Assembly: GCA_037074765.1 (NCBI GenBank)
Contig: JBAMDO010000125.1
Coordinates: forward strand, 62,001-126,000
DNA length: 64,000 nucleotides
Source: Mansonella perstans
Taxonomy: Eukaryota; Nematoda; Chromadorea; Rhabditida; Onchocercidae
Reading direction: 5' to 3'
Position numbers and translations under genes: made by a program. Under the pieces are notes generated by a model that had not been told where the DNA came from, ran no database searches, and saw nothing but the letters and a program-made list of their open reading frames with translations. This document shows, in pieces, positions 13,721 through 26,256 of this stretch. How positions within the stretch are numbered: position 1 is the first letter of the stretch; each line of letters opens with the position of its first letter.

Positions 13721-15519
13721 CCACATATGCCAGAAATCATTATCTGTTGTTGAAGGGGAAAGTAAAACTGTAGATGATGAGTTCCCATAATGCAGATCAG
13801 AGCTGCGAATAACTGACATGAACTTAAAGAGTTCCAAATTGGAACAAAACTGATTAGTTAATTAATCTTTCATTATTTGATTCGGAAAAACAAAATAATA
13901 TTAATGAAAATTCATGGTATCAATCATTAGTCAGTGGTTGTTCATACTATCACCGTTCAGTTTATCATCAAAGAATAACTCTGATGAAAGAATGATTTCT
14001 CCTAAAACCCTAACGAGCATCCAAAAATATTTAAATGTTGAAATACAAACAGCTTGTAACCGCAAAGGCATGGACGGCAATCTTTTATGAATTATATATC
14101 TCAAAACCGACATTCAACAAAGAGCTCATAAATTGATAGTTGAGGTACACTTCAAAGAGAACAGGAGAAAAGGGAAAGGAAGGGTTGTAATTAAAGAGTG
14201 CGCTGCTATTGGCTTACTAATTTGCGGCAGATCCTTTCATCTATAAATTAGCTTGATATTGGATGCGTAATCCGAATGAATTAAATGATCGAAAATATAT
14301 GTGCGGACCCGGTTCCTAGAGATCGGATCATCGCATGACTACATTACACTCTTTCAAGTCTTTCAAAAAACTATTGCGCCATATTTTCTTGTGCTTCATA
14401 TAAACATCAATTTCGATTAGATACATCCATTCGTTTAGATACAGCAATACAGAGAACCAATCATCACCATTACTTTACGATATTATCCGCTTTTTCTCTT
14501 CGTTATGACCGCTCAGCACGCGTCAACTGCTTCCGTAAAATCTCCTCCAAGATTCTCTACGCAGTCATCAAACATAGCGTTCAAAACTTTGAAATCAAAA
14601 AGACCGTTGATATGCGATCCAAAGTAACTTTTTAAATCCTGCATTTTACTCTAACTTATTCAAATCAAACAGGATTTCCTGGTATAAAACTTCCAATAGT
14701 TGTATTAAATAGTCACAAAATTCTACCCGAAATAAAGAACACAAACAAGTAAGATCTCAAGTCACGCTTGTAAAGCCTGATATAACCAGGAAGACTTATA
14801 ATGCTATCAATAATGGTTACCCAACCACTTTTTTTGGCTCTTCCCTCAAATCTGTGTCTAGTCCCCAAAATACAAAATACATTTTTTGATTTTTAAGCTC
14901 AGCAGTAGAACTGAGTTCGCAAGTTAAAACCCTAGTTTGGAATGCAGATAATATTAGGCCCTAGCATTTTCAAATACAGTACATTCGAAGAAAACTACGC
15001 AAAATTTATGTATCGGATAAAAAAACAAAAATAAATACAAGTCAAAAATATTACTTTTGCGGACAAAAACAGGAAAAACGTCAAAAGATTTTTAAAAATA
15101 TAATGGACTACTTGTCGTCAGTTTCATGGTTCAACACGATCAATGCAACTTAGTCCTTGCATGTTTTTTAAAACTTGACATTAATTTTTATAAAAGCTTT
15201 TTCAAACTCTTACATAAAATTTTAGCAAAAAACACTTGCGATTTTCTTTCTCTTCTTTCTTTCAGATAACATAGGACACTTCTGAGAATAAAATTTTAAA
15301 AAACCACATGTAAAACTACTGATGGAAAATTTGTTGTTGCGAAATGTTTCGTTGTATGGTTAATCGCTTGTGCTCCAAACATTCAACCGAGTTCCCTGAA
15401 ATGTCCCAAAAGGATATTTTCGATAATTGATATAAAGCTGAGGAAATTCATTTTCCCCACAAAGGGGAGATAGTTACAATTATAAGAGGATATCGAAAAG
15501 ATAAGTTGAATAACGAAAC

Positions 15520-18500
15520 TCACTCGGAAGATATGGTCACATTGGTATACATACGAAGCATATATTCACCTTCTTCACCAGGTTCAAAAGTTGATGGAAC
15601 TATGATGTAATTGCCGGGTTCAAGGCGGAAACGGCCAGTTATCTAGAATTATGTCTTATCAACAACCAGTGATTGTAACTGTCATTGTTGATTTTGAATT
15701 TTTTCATTAAAATACTACAGTGGTCGAGAAATCCTTAATTAAAACATAGTTTATTCCATAAAATCAAATACTTTACCGTAAGTAGTGGAAATGGCAACAT
15801 CTAGGTTATGTAGAAATATGGAAGCTTCACACATTTCTTAAATAACAAAACTATTTGTTTAGGTAACTAAAAAATTCGGGCAACGTTAAAAGAGAAGTAG
15901 CATTTTAACTTGAACTATCATTGCAATAGATGAAACAAAACAATTTGACAGCTGGAATAATTAGTCTTTTCCCGGAAGATCACATATAGTTTGATATGTC
16001 ACAGTATTACAAAAAAACGATGTATTAAAGTAATGCAATCTTAAACTATGCATGGGCAATCTGTTATCTAAAAACTACAACTAATAAGTAAAACGATACC
16101 TCACGAAGATTGATAAATGCAGAACTTCGTGCACATGATTTATTTACTGCGAAAAAATTGCGATCTAAATGACCGTAAATTTCGTCGACCTTAAAATTTC
16201 AAAGTTCAATTATTTGAGATGTTTGTCGATTAGCAGTCCAGAGGACCAGAGAACTTCCAAAGGAAATACGAGCAAATATAGCATATATAATTTGGAATTA
16301 CTTTATAGACGGCAAAACCAATAGCAAGATTGTCCAATCCTTTTGGCTTCATTTCACGACGATTCGTTTGCAGCACAGCAATAATTATTGTACAAAGGCC
16401 ATCCTCATCGTCGGAATTTGGATTGGACAGAGTCATGGCAAACTGACAGTTATTGGCAAAGCTATCTAAAAAGAAAATCTGTAACACTAAAATTACACTT
16501 AAATATTAAAATTAGTCGATTTCTGTGAATGAACTATTCAAAATTCTTGACCGTTCCTAGCAGTGTTACCTGAATCGCTACAGGAATTAAATTTTACAGT
16601 CAATGGCTAATCTCATCATTTATCCGTATTTTTGCGACGTCCCTTTCTTTTTAGTAACGTCAACAATTTATTGCAATTGTGACTATTTGGCTGAACCACA
16701 AATGAACATATTGCCGAAAGAGATGACGTCTAGATGATTACGAGGGGATACTGATCTAGATGGATAACATCCTTTTTGCACCTTTCTTCATAACTTTTCA
16801 TTAATGACTACTCACACATTTCATTACATTAATTTCCTTTGTATACAATCTTTGAACGAAAAACATTGCTCAAAAATTGCACTTCCATTCTTATCGGAAA
16901 AATTCCAACAATTTATACTTCAATATCCTTAACTATAACCTAAATAATTTCTGCAACCACCAGCCGTTTCACCTATCCATGCACCAAGATGGCAACGAGT
17001 ATTCCAGCGTTTGTAACCTGCGTTTTCTATCGAAACACCAGTCATCTCTTGTACTTCATCCATAACATCTGGTCCCAAATTGCAAATTTCCATTTTATTG
17101 AAATATCGTATGAAGTCGTCAAATGACATCCTTTAAATGTCACATATCATTCTTACGAAACAAATTAATAAACCAATTCGAATAAAGGCTTGGTGCGATA
17201 CTTTGAATCGATGTCAAAACAACGACTACCAAACTGATTAATCAAACAGCAACATCAAACAGCACGATTTACTTTTGTATACTTCTGAATACTTGGTAGT
17301 ATAACGTATTGCCGCACTACATCATTTTTTTCCATAAAATAAAAAACGTCGTAACTTTTCAAAATTAATTATAAATTAAGCACACCAAAATTCGCCATCA
17401 TGCGCCAAGACAAGATTCATATCTTTCTTCTGTTGGCTGGAAACAAAACTCCACAGTTCACTGTCATCTGACCAATCACCATTCCATTCTTGTTCATTAC
17501 CCCACGGATTACGGAGTCGCATTAGTGGGACTTTGCCTTGTGCAGTTTCAACCTAAAACGTGAAAATTTTTGAACCGAAAAATGAAAGATTTTCAAATAT
17601 TTATCAGAGAATTATCACCTAATAATAGAATACCATAAGACATAGTAACAATATACTTTCAAACTGGATTATATTGCATCACTTCCAGTGTAAAATTTTA
17701 TAACAGACGATAAACTTACCACTCGCATTCCTGTAATAGTGTAAGCATGACCTTTGATTAATCCTTCCCGTGTGCGTGCCTCAAACTCCATCGGTGAGGC
17801 CTGAAGAAAACTGGTAGAAAGGCAAAATATGTATAAAATATTTGAAGCAAATAATTTCGTATGAATAAACCCTAAAAAAGTTAAACTGGGAAAAATTTAA
17901 TAAATTATTAAAACCTCGATACTGCATCCAAACAGTGAACCCATTTCAAAGCCTCGAAACATCATCTGCAACAAATTTGGTGGTGGCTCGTTCAGATCTA
18001 CAAACTCTGTTAAACCACCAGTCATATCTTCCAATGCTTCTGATGTTGTACCACCTTTTAAAATCTCGTAATTACCGTACAACCTATAAGCATCATTATA
18101 TTAATTAATGAACAAAATCTTAAGAAAAAAAAGAAAGTAAACATAACAGTTTAAATTCTTTCCACAAAATTATTGATGAATTTCAAACAATTCAAAAAAA
18201 TATTTCTTTTCCACCGCTCTCACTCTCCTCACTTCTTCTCTCTCTAAAAATCTCAAAATTAACTTGGCATAAGCTTTTTCCATCAAAGCGCTCCAGAATT
18301 CATTATGTTCACGGGAATGCATATACAAAAGTTTTCCTCCTGATGTTGGTAATCTATCATCAATGACCACATCCACCCAATGACCGTAATGCCAGAATTG
18401 AAAATGAAATATTCCTATAAAATAAGAATTTTGAAAACATAAGAAATCAAATTTGCTAAATGCTTCTATCATTCTTTTGCATCATCTGATAATAGATGAA

Positions 18501-20986
18501 AAATTAAGATTAAATTAACATTAAGACTGTTCTCAATCGATCATTCCTTACAATAATTTATGTAAAATCAAATTCATGCCAGATCTATTTATGATAATTT
18601 ACTGGAATTTTTGATTTCTCAAATTCTTCAACTTTCTCATTGTTCGCCAAATTGACCCACATATTCCTGTCTATCAATATCATTTTAGATTCAATAACCG
18701 AATATAAATTTAAAATTCCCCGTCATCAAGTTGATTCGCCTATTACATATCAGGTTGTACATTCAGCTCGTAGCCAAATTTGCCTTTCTTCTTTCTTATG
18801 AGCCCAGTGTGACGAACAAAACATTCAACAATCTGCTACTACATACAAGGAATACAGTTGTTAATAAGTCACGCGAAAAAGGAGATGTAAGTAATCTATT
18901 GCAGAACTTCCGCAATCTCCTATTGCAGAACTGTAAAGTAAATTCATAACTGACCGGCATAGTTTTCGGTAAAACTCTGGTCCGGTGGAACTACACGATA
19001 GAACAGCTCATCACGAAGAGTTAAACTTGCAGCAGCAGCCATCAACCAGCAATCTCCCAATTCACCTTGAATCACATCGAAGCGAGTTTGTCCTTCCGAA
19101 ATTAACATTGGTTGACGAACGATTTCCTTCAACAAATTCTTATTTATTACAATCGCGATCTTCAGCAAGAGCGGAAGAACTTACTCCTGGACGAAGCCAT
19201 TCAATGTATTTCGGAGGTCGTCTGCTATAGAACAAGCTCGAATCATCCGCTGGAAATTCCGGATCCTCGAACAAAACGTTCGACTGTAACATGAAAACAA
19301 TATCTCCTAGCAATAAATTGCTAGCAGATGCTAGCTTATCAGGGATAGCTGCTAAATTAAAAACAGCATTTTTAAAGAATTACAGTTTAATCGGTAATTC
19401 TTCAATAATTCGCTACCGCTTACTGACCTGCAAACATCGATCACGTTCTGCATAAAAATCAAGTGCTTGGACTCTTCGAGCTGATGGTATACTTGGTTGC
19501 ACTCGTGGTTCCCGTGGAACATAAGGATCAACCTGCAGCAAATAGGCAAGTGCAAAAGTTGGTAAAGTTAGCAAGAAATGAAACTTTAATCATATCCAAA
19601 TTACAATTTAAAACTATCTATTCCATTCAGACAAAATAAAAAGCTATAGAAAATCAACTTTTTCACTTGAAAAATGTAAAGAAAAAAATAAAAGATCATA
19701 AGCGAAAAAAACTTACCTTCCGGTGAAATTTTCCTGAAATGATGTTATCCAGAATAATTTTGCCGATGTCCGATAATTTGTTATCTTTCCCACCTAGGTC
19801 AAACAACACATTACCGGCAACTGCACCAATAATTCGACCCGTCTGCGGGTCAACACCGAGGAAATGATGTGCGGCTTTACCAGCTATATCTGATAGTATT
19901 TCAACAACACCACCACGCAAAAAATCCATCGGTACGTTGTCTCCTAAGATAAAACTTAATTTTAAAAAATTCAATGTAAAATGTGAGCATGATATCAGTG
20001 AAATAAGCAAATAGTTTAGTGCAAAACGCAGCAAGAAAGAAATCTTTCAGAATTATTTCCAACACTAACAATGCATATGATAACGACAAAAGCCACTTTT
20101 CATTCCACGACTATTATTTTTATCTTTACTGCATCTGCAAATTTTAGGACTCCATTCTATTTTCGACAGATTGCAATAATTCTCCTGCCTAAACCTACCT
20201 TTGCACTGCTGCTTATGCCTTTCTAGTATGCGAATCTTCAGATTGTCGAATCCTCAGACAATCAGTTACTCTCTTCTTATCTCTTATCATTAAGCATTAA
20301 AAAATTCTACAAAATATATGAACGGCATTGTTCATTTGAGTAATTTATCATAAATCTCTGTCAGTACCTTCTCGAGCGTGACCTCCAATAAACTGACCAA
20401 TCAAATTCGCTACATCGAATCCACCTGAAAAACATCTGAGTGAAATGATTCTAACTTCAAGTCTTGAAATTCTTATCAAGATCAAAAAGAAACGCAAACA
20501 GAGATTTGTCAATGATGTTGCATCTATGTTACAGAAGTGTAGATTTATTGAACCAGTAAGGAACTAAACCCTATAATTCCAATTGTACGATATCTTCTCT
20601 TGAAATAAAAACAATTTCGACTAGTAATACCATTCGTGGTAGGAATGCGGATAAGAATATCGTAACAGAAAGATCCTTTTAATGTTAGTCAAACGAGAAC
20701 CTTCGAAATTATGCCAGCAAACCAGTCACATCTACAGTTTCGAATTAAAATAATTTCAAATGAAAAAATCAAGTAGTGATACCACGATCTAAAGCGCCTC
20801 ACCTCCCCGTAATGATCCACCATGATCGAAAGCGCTTCCGCCTCCTCGCAATAATCCACCAAGAATTTGTCCAGCACCACCACCAATTTGATTCTGGAGA
20901 AAGTTCCCCGCTAGGCTACCAATCAAACCACCGAATTCATCGTTATTGAGATTAATTCGCTTCAACCGCTCCTCTTCTACAGCCAT
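15520..20986 (-). CDS. clp-1: calpain cysteine protease, CLP-1 type
   Basis: Fourteen exons: 20986-20803, 20424-20368, 19943-19717, 19532-19428, 19283-19185, 19126-18955, 18414-18264, 18083-17915, 17800-17720, 17552-17386, 17130-16940, 16465-16302, 16189-16100, 15642-15520. They sum to 1980 nt, exactly 659 codons plus stop. The first 60 or so residues are glycine-rich ([28 protein letters not shown]). The papain-like core follows, with the catalytic Cys in [11 protein letters not shown] (about residue 250), His in KGHAYTI (about 406) and Asn in RNPWG (about 430), so the triad is intact. A C2-like domain III ([12 protein letters not shown], then [20 protein letters not shown]) ends the protein. 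There is no penta-EF-hand domain, as in the C. elegans CLP-1 class. It should be a calcium-dependent intracellular protease. The start is the first ATG in frame. Confidence 0.95.
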
Positions 20987-23900
20987 TGGCTTTTCGTTTT
21001 TTTTTCTCAATATAGAATATATTAAGTGCAAATGATATTATTCAACAAACAACAACAACAACTTTTTCCCTGTCACTGGACGCAACGCAATATGCAATTC
21101 CATTACTACATAACGGTCAGACATTAACACATCAGTATTGAGGAGTGAGTAAAATTACGGAAAATAAACAAACAAAAAAAGAAAGTCCAAAAACTGCTAA
21201 AATGACCGGATTTTTGAAATACTATCGAACAACTGTCTTCTTTTCGGTTTTTTATATAAAGGTGATGACAAATTCATTATTCACTAAGTTGGTTCTATGG
21301 ACAGTTTGTAAAGTGAAACTAGAAAGTCAGCAGACGAGGTCGAAATCTTTTTAGTTTATCATTCATTATCACATATGTTTACAAACACAATCTATACTTA
21401 TTTTGACCGCATTTCCACCTTTGAATACGCATTTTTGATGGCGGAAGCGAGGACAGCCATCGCAAGAAAAATCATAGCTTCCAAAAATTAGATAACAGTT
21501 CTCGGTAAAATGAAACTGAGCAAAGCATTAGTTCAGAACTATGATTCGACGTACAATAAACTTTAAATGGCAAGCTTTAGTAGATAATAATGAGGCGTAA
21601 AGCTGATATTTTTTTTTTGAAAATAATTCGGAAATATGTCATTAGCAAATTTCAAAAAAGTATTCCTCAGTAATTATCAAATCTGATGACATCTGGCAAA
21701 AAGAAAAAACTTCAGTTGCAAATCGAAACGTTTACACTTTCGAGAAAAGTTTAGAAACATAAGCTGTACTAATTAGAATATAAATGTGATGTATTGACAA
21801 TGATTATACTGAAGGGCTATGGCGAAAACTAAATTTCAACAAAAAAAATGTCACGAAAGATGTCACGCAATCAAACGTTGATACTCCAGTTTTTATTTCT
21901 AGTTCTACCAAGTATTAATCCACTCCCATTCATTTCAACGGTACTACATAACACTCACATAACAACTCATCTTCCTCTTTCAGGCTCAGCTCAGTAAAAA
22001 GTGAGTGAATGAGAGGAAGAGAATAGTTTGGGAAGGAAGAAGTGATGATGGAAACAGGTTTTTAAAACTGGAATAATGCAGAAAGAGAAAAAAACACAAT
22101 TTTCATTAAGAAAAACAAAAAACAAAATAAAAAAAGGTAAAGTATAATAACTAGAATTAGATAAACTACAAAAATAATTTAATAATGAAAAAGCACTATT
22201 CAAAAAAGCTAAAATAACAAAACATGAATACCAGACATATTAGTTCTAAAAAATCGAAACTGAAAATTCGAATTGTCTAATTTGTCTCACTGACCTCTTA
22301 AATAGCCTCTATTAGAGTATTCCATTGTCCCTCTCCAACTTGAACTAAAGTTACTATAACGATTCTCTGCTTAAATGGACTGTTTGCATTGTTATCGTCC
22401 CAATAAGCAGAAAGTGCGGGAGTGAAGAGAAGTATCGATTCAAAACAAATTATCATCCGTTGGGCATAGGCTGCAACGCATTCACATGTGCCAAAATAAG
22501 TAAACAAGGCATCTACTGGAACAATTATGTTTCTCGTCCCGTTAGAATCGAAAAAAATCACTTATTTGCTCTTTTATTGGCCTAGTCCTTACTCCTTTCA
22601 CAAAATCCTATTTTATTTCTTTGGCTTATTCATTCATCAAATGTTCCGAGTAATTGTATCTCACCATGCATTTCTATATGATCAAGTTCTTTCGCTACTG
22701 CATTTCTAACGCTTTTGAATCAAAAATTTAAATTCTACGAAAGGAGGAGAAACAAATAATAAATGGTATACTTCTTTTGTTTTTCAATAATAGAGCCAAA
22801 GAAAAGATGCTTAGGTTGATGATTCATTGAAGTCCATTACTCTAAATTGATTAGTTTTAATTTGCAATTCATAAAGTTATCTGGCCAATTTTGCAGTATA
22901 ACTTGGCACAATGAATAATATATCTTAGGCGCTTAGTTATCATTTAATCTACAACTGTGCCATAACTGTGCAAACTGTGTATCGTAATTATGCGTTGCTG
23001 TGCACAACGCATCTAATTGATAGTTTTTTGGTAAGGTGAGAGGTACAACTCTAGGCTATCTATGACCTCTGACTTTTTTCCATGTTAAGGAATATAAACA
23101 AAGCGACAAAAGACAGTTTTAGAAATTAAAGGAAAGAGAAATGAAGCAGAAAGAAGGAAAAACTTGATTAAGAGTGGATTGCATTTAAAATGAATTTCAG
23201 GTGTCAAAATGAACATTGAAAGAAGTGTGTGTATGTGTGCAAAGTATCGAAAGCAGTACTCTTTTTCTATCTTGTTATGCTTCACTCTGTCTTCTGATGT
23301 CTTTCCTACCAAATGAAAAATCAAAAGTACCTTAAAAGGCCAAATAACAGGATGGTAGTGGTACGTGCTCTCCGTATGCTTATCTACAAGGCAGTAGTGT
23401 TTTTATATATTCCTAATATCGGTTTCTTCAATCTAAAAGTATCAAAAATTGCCTACAGCATCCATTTTGCAGAGCTGCGACGGGCAATTGGGCTGAAAGT
23501 TTTCAACCAGCAATAAATGCACCTCAAATAAGCCTCATCGGTCACGTTCGCCACTGCTTTGTCTAATTTTCATTTCGTTGCACTGAAGTTACGTAGTTAT
23601 CATTAGTACAACTTTTTTTCTTTTCAAAGATCTGTAAAGTCAGAAGCATTGTATTGATTACTCATTTCGGAGAAAAATCCGTTAAATTGAAATTTGAAGA
23701 TCCATTTGGTATCCTACATCCTTTGATGAACATTAATGCTGGCATGGGACACAAAAAAAGTTCTCAAAAATACCATGAGAAGTTGTAAGGAAATGAAAGT
23801 ATGATGGAAATCTTTAGATTGCAATTCTACAGGCTATCTCCTGCCGCAATAACTCAAATAATTTTGTATTACAACTTCCTGTCGTAATAGACAGTTAACT

Positions 23901-24207
23901 TTTCATCACAGTATTATCTCGCAATAATTACAACATTCTCAATAAACTTTTAATTTAAAGATGTTTGTTTAAAACATTTCATAATAGTGTTTCAATGATC
24001 TAATTTTTGCTAAAGAAGTTTGATTTACTGTCATGCATTTATCATCTATTCTGTGGATCATTATAAACACTCTTACAATTTCACTATATTACTATAAATA
24101 GTTGCACATAAGCAGTAACATGAGCAACTGAAAAAATACAAGCAATTGTAATTGTAATAACATAAGCAGTTGAAACAAGTGGTGGGATTATCATTATTTA
24201 TTTATTA

Positions 24208-24253
<46 letters not shown>

Positions 24254-24281
24254 TATTATTATTATTATTATTATTATTTTA

Positions 24282-24321
<40 letters not shown>

Positions 24322-24479
24322 TATTATTATATTATTATTATTATTATTATATTATTATTATTTATTATTATTATTATTATTGTTCATTATTACTATTAGT
24401 CACTTTTTTTTTTGTTTCTTGTTTATGCAGAAAAACTAATTTTGAATCAACTTTCTAAATTAAACCAATTTAAACATAT
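20987..24479. other. gene-poor stretch upstream of the calpain gene
   Basis: It must hold the calpain promoter and 5' UTR, but I see no clear core element. An 87-codon minus-strand frame at 22298-22561 and a 67-codon plus-strand frame at 23313-23516 lack recognisable domains. The latter may be faintly LINE-like (IYKAVV) but is too weak to call. Confidence 0.45.
24196..24392. repeat. ATT trinucleotide microsatellite
   Basis: About 200 bp of ATT repeats with occasional TTTATT interruptions. Frames reading through it (poly-Ile, Tyr or Leu) are not genes. It lies just 5' of the LINE fragment. Confidence 0.95.
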
Positions 24480-25720
24480 CGGCTATACTTGCAAAAAAAA
24501 TGTTTGCGGTATAGTGCAGCATTCAAACAGAACGCCTTGGGCGTTGCATACTTAATCTCTACGTCGAGTCCAAACCTAAAAGAGACGGTATTCCGAGGAG
24601 AAGACCCGACGCTAAAAATCTTCAAACAGCTGCAGACAGCTTCCAAATTAACTTTCAAAAGTTGAAGGCCTGCCGAAGTCCTCTGCCGAAGCGCTTTGGC
24701 AACATATCAAAAACACTATTCTCAAGTTCTCCAATAAATCCCTAAGTTCTTCTTGAAAAAAAACCAAAAACTGATTTGACCCTCCAGGACTTATTTGCAC
24801 AAAAGAAATATTCTCAAACAAATAACCTCAGCCATCTGGCTTATGTTTGAAGAGCAGCCTTTCGTCTTGCATGCATAAGCTTCAACAGGAACTTCAAGAC
24901 TTCCAGAACTCAATCTAACAGGGAGATCTCAATTATGCGCAGATTTAGATAACTAAAGAGGATTCTATAGAGTTCTGAAAGCAACGTTTGCACTCTCATA
25001 CCAATTCAAAGCTCTCTAGCTAGTAAGGATGGCCATTTTCTTTCCACAGATGAAACCTCCACTCTAAATCGTCTGAATGCTTCAAGCTGTTTTCAGCGCC
25101 AATCATATAGTCAAAAATCCGATAGTTCAGCAAATCGCTCGACAAACGATAAAAATAGACCTAGATATATCCCCTATGCTGCAGAAGACTCTTAAGGCTT
25201 TAGGCGGATGAAACTGACAGGACTACGAAGTCGATAAAAACCCACGTGAAGTGTGAAAGCATGGAAACTGAGCACTTGGTGAAAAATTTCACGAGCTATT
25301 ATGGAGACAATACAAACTATTGGATTTCTTAATGCAGTTAATATCACCCGACACGAGAAAAGAGAAGACAGGCCGGACTGTCGAACTATTGAGGTATACT
25401 CTACTTTTCATACTGGGAAAATTCTCGCAAAAGATTAATCCATGCTTTCAACCGATATGTTAGCATGTGGTAGCTCTCAAACATACAGTTTTCTCGGGAA
25501 TCTCTCGAGATGAGAAGACTGAATACTTCAATCTGGTTAACATATCTAATAACTTGGTCAAGTTTTCCGGAAATTTTTACGAGTAATTTATTTGTATTCA
25601 ATGTGTTCGGTTCTGCTTAAAAGCTTTTGATCTGGTACCATTGATCTGGTACTTCGGATGATTTCATCACATTCATGAGCTCTTATTCGGAGTCTGGCCG
25701 TTGATACAAGGAAAATAGAT
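24480..25720 (+). mobile_element. decayed non-LTR retrotransposon, 5' half of the reverse transcriptase region
   Basis: Translated through frameshifts and stops, the plus strand shows the linker and early RT landmarks of a common animal LINE, in order. These are a basic stretch ending RRRPDAKNLQ, a spacer with ASKDGHFLSTDETSTLNRL (the usual DG-LLTD-E-ILNRW motif), an NYRGI-like block near 25380 (SNY*GI), and KAFDLVP near 25620, matching RT motif A. Many stops make it inactive. I cannot assign the clade with certainty (RTE/CR1/Jockey range). It ends close to motif A; the complementary half lies 1.5 kb downstream. Confidence 0.7.
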
Positions 25721-26256
25721 TCCATGAGTGAAAAAGAAAGAAATATAAATGAAATAAAAATAAAAAACTAATTATAGAAATGCTGGTGTTTATATAACTT
25801 CACTGATGCAAAACAATTTTGATTAGCACCTGCCGATCTTTCGATTTGATTTCTTTTTATTTTCAACTTCGGAATACTACTGGTAGCTGAGAGTGCTCTC
25901 TCTCCTCCCTTCACTAATTGATGATCTTAAACATTTCGTGAACTTAGCTGTTCAGAACAACATCTGACTCAGTGCTTGCATCTTTTAACTTATCATCCTT
26001 ACACTTCGTGCCTCAGTGGTGTACTATTACCTACTCCTACTATTACTTACTTTCAATTTCTACGTAAAATCAGAATGAGTATTTACCCGGAGGTATACAT
26101 TTTTCTTCACAAATGTTTTATGCTCATTGTAATAACTTTTCTGGATAAATGATCATATCCAGTATCAACTATTTCAAAATACACTACACTAACTGGTCAT
26201 AAAAATTAAGCTGCTGCTGGCATTTTTATAATCGGAAAAATTATAGCAAGAAGAAA

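Larger units (their letters stand above)
7861..15519. other. 7.6-kb gene-poor stretch
   Basis: No exon chain could be assembled here. It may contain the missing 5' exons of the Axin gene: a minus-strand frame at about 8880-8705 preceded by a plausible acceptor is one candidate. A 97-codon ATG-started plus-strand frame at 9201-9494 has a coding-like mix of charged residues and ends near a GTAAAA donor, but matches nothing I know. The stretch also holds three microsatellites and a hairpin listed separately. Confidence 0.45.

Noticed and set aside
13606..13837. Cys-Val repeat frames on the minus strand
   Set aside because: They are produced by the AC dinucleotide run read in two frames.
22298..22561. 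87-codon minus-strand frame
   Set aside because: No domain, no splice context and no convincing similarity to anything known.
23313..23516. 67-codon frame with IYKAVV, considered a third LINE fragment
   Set aside because: Only one short motif resembles the LINE C-terminal region; the rest does not align by eye.
24170..24439. poly-Ile/Tyr/Leu frame of 89 codons
   Set aside because: It is a translation of the ATT microsatellite.
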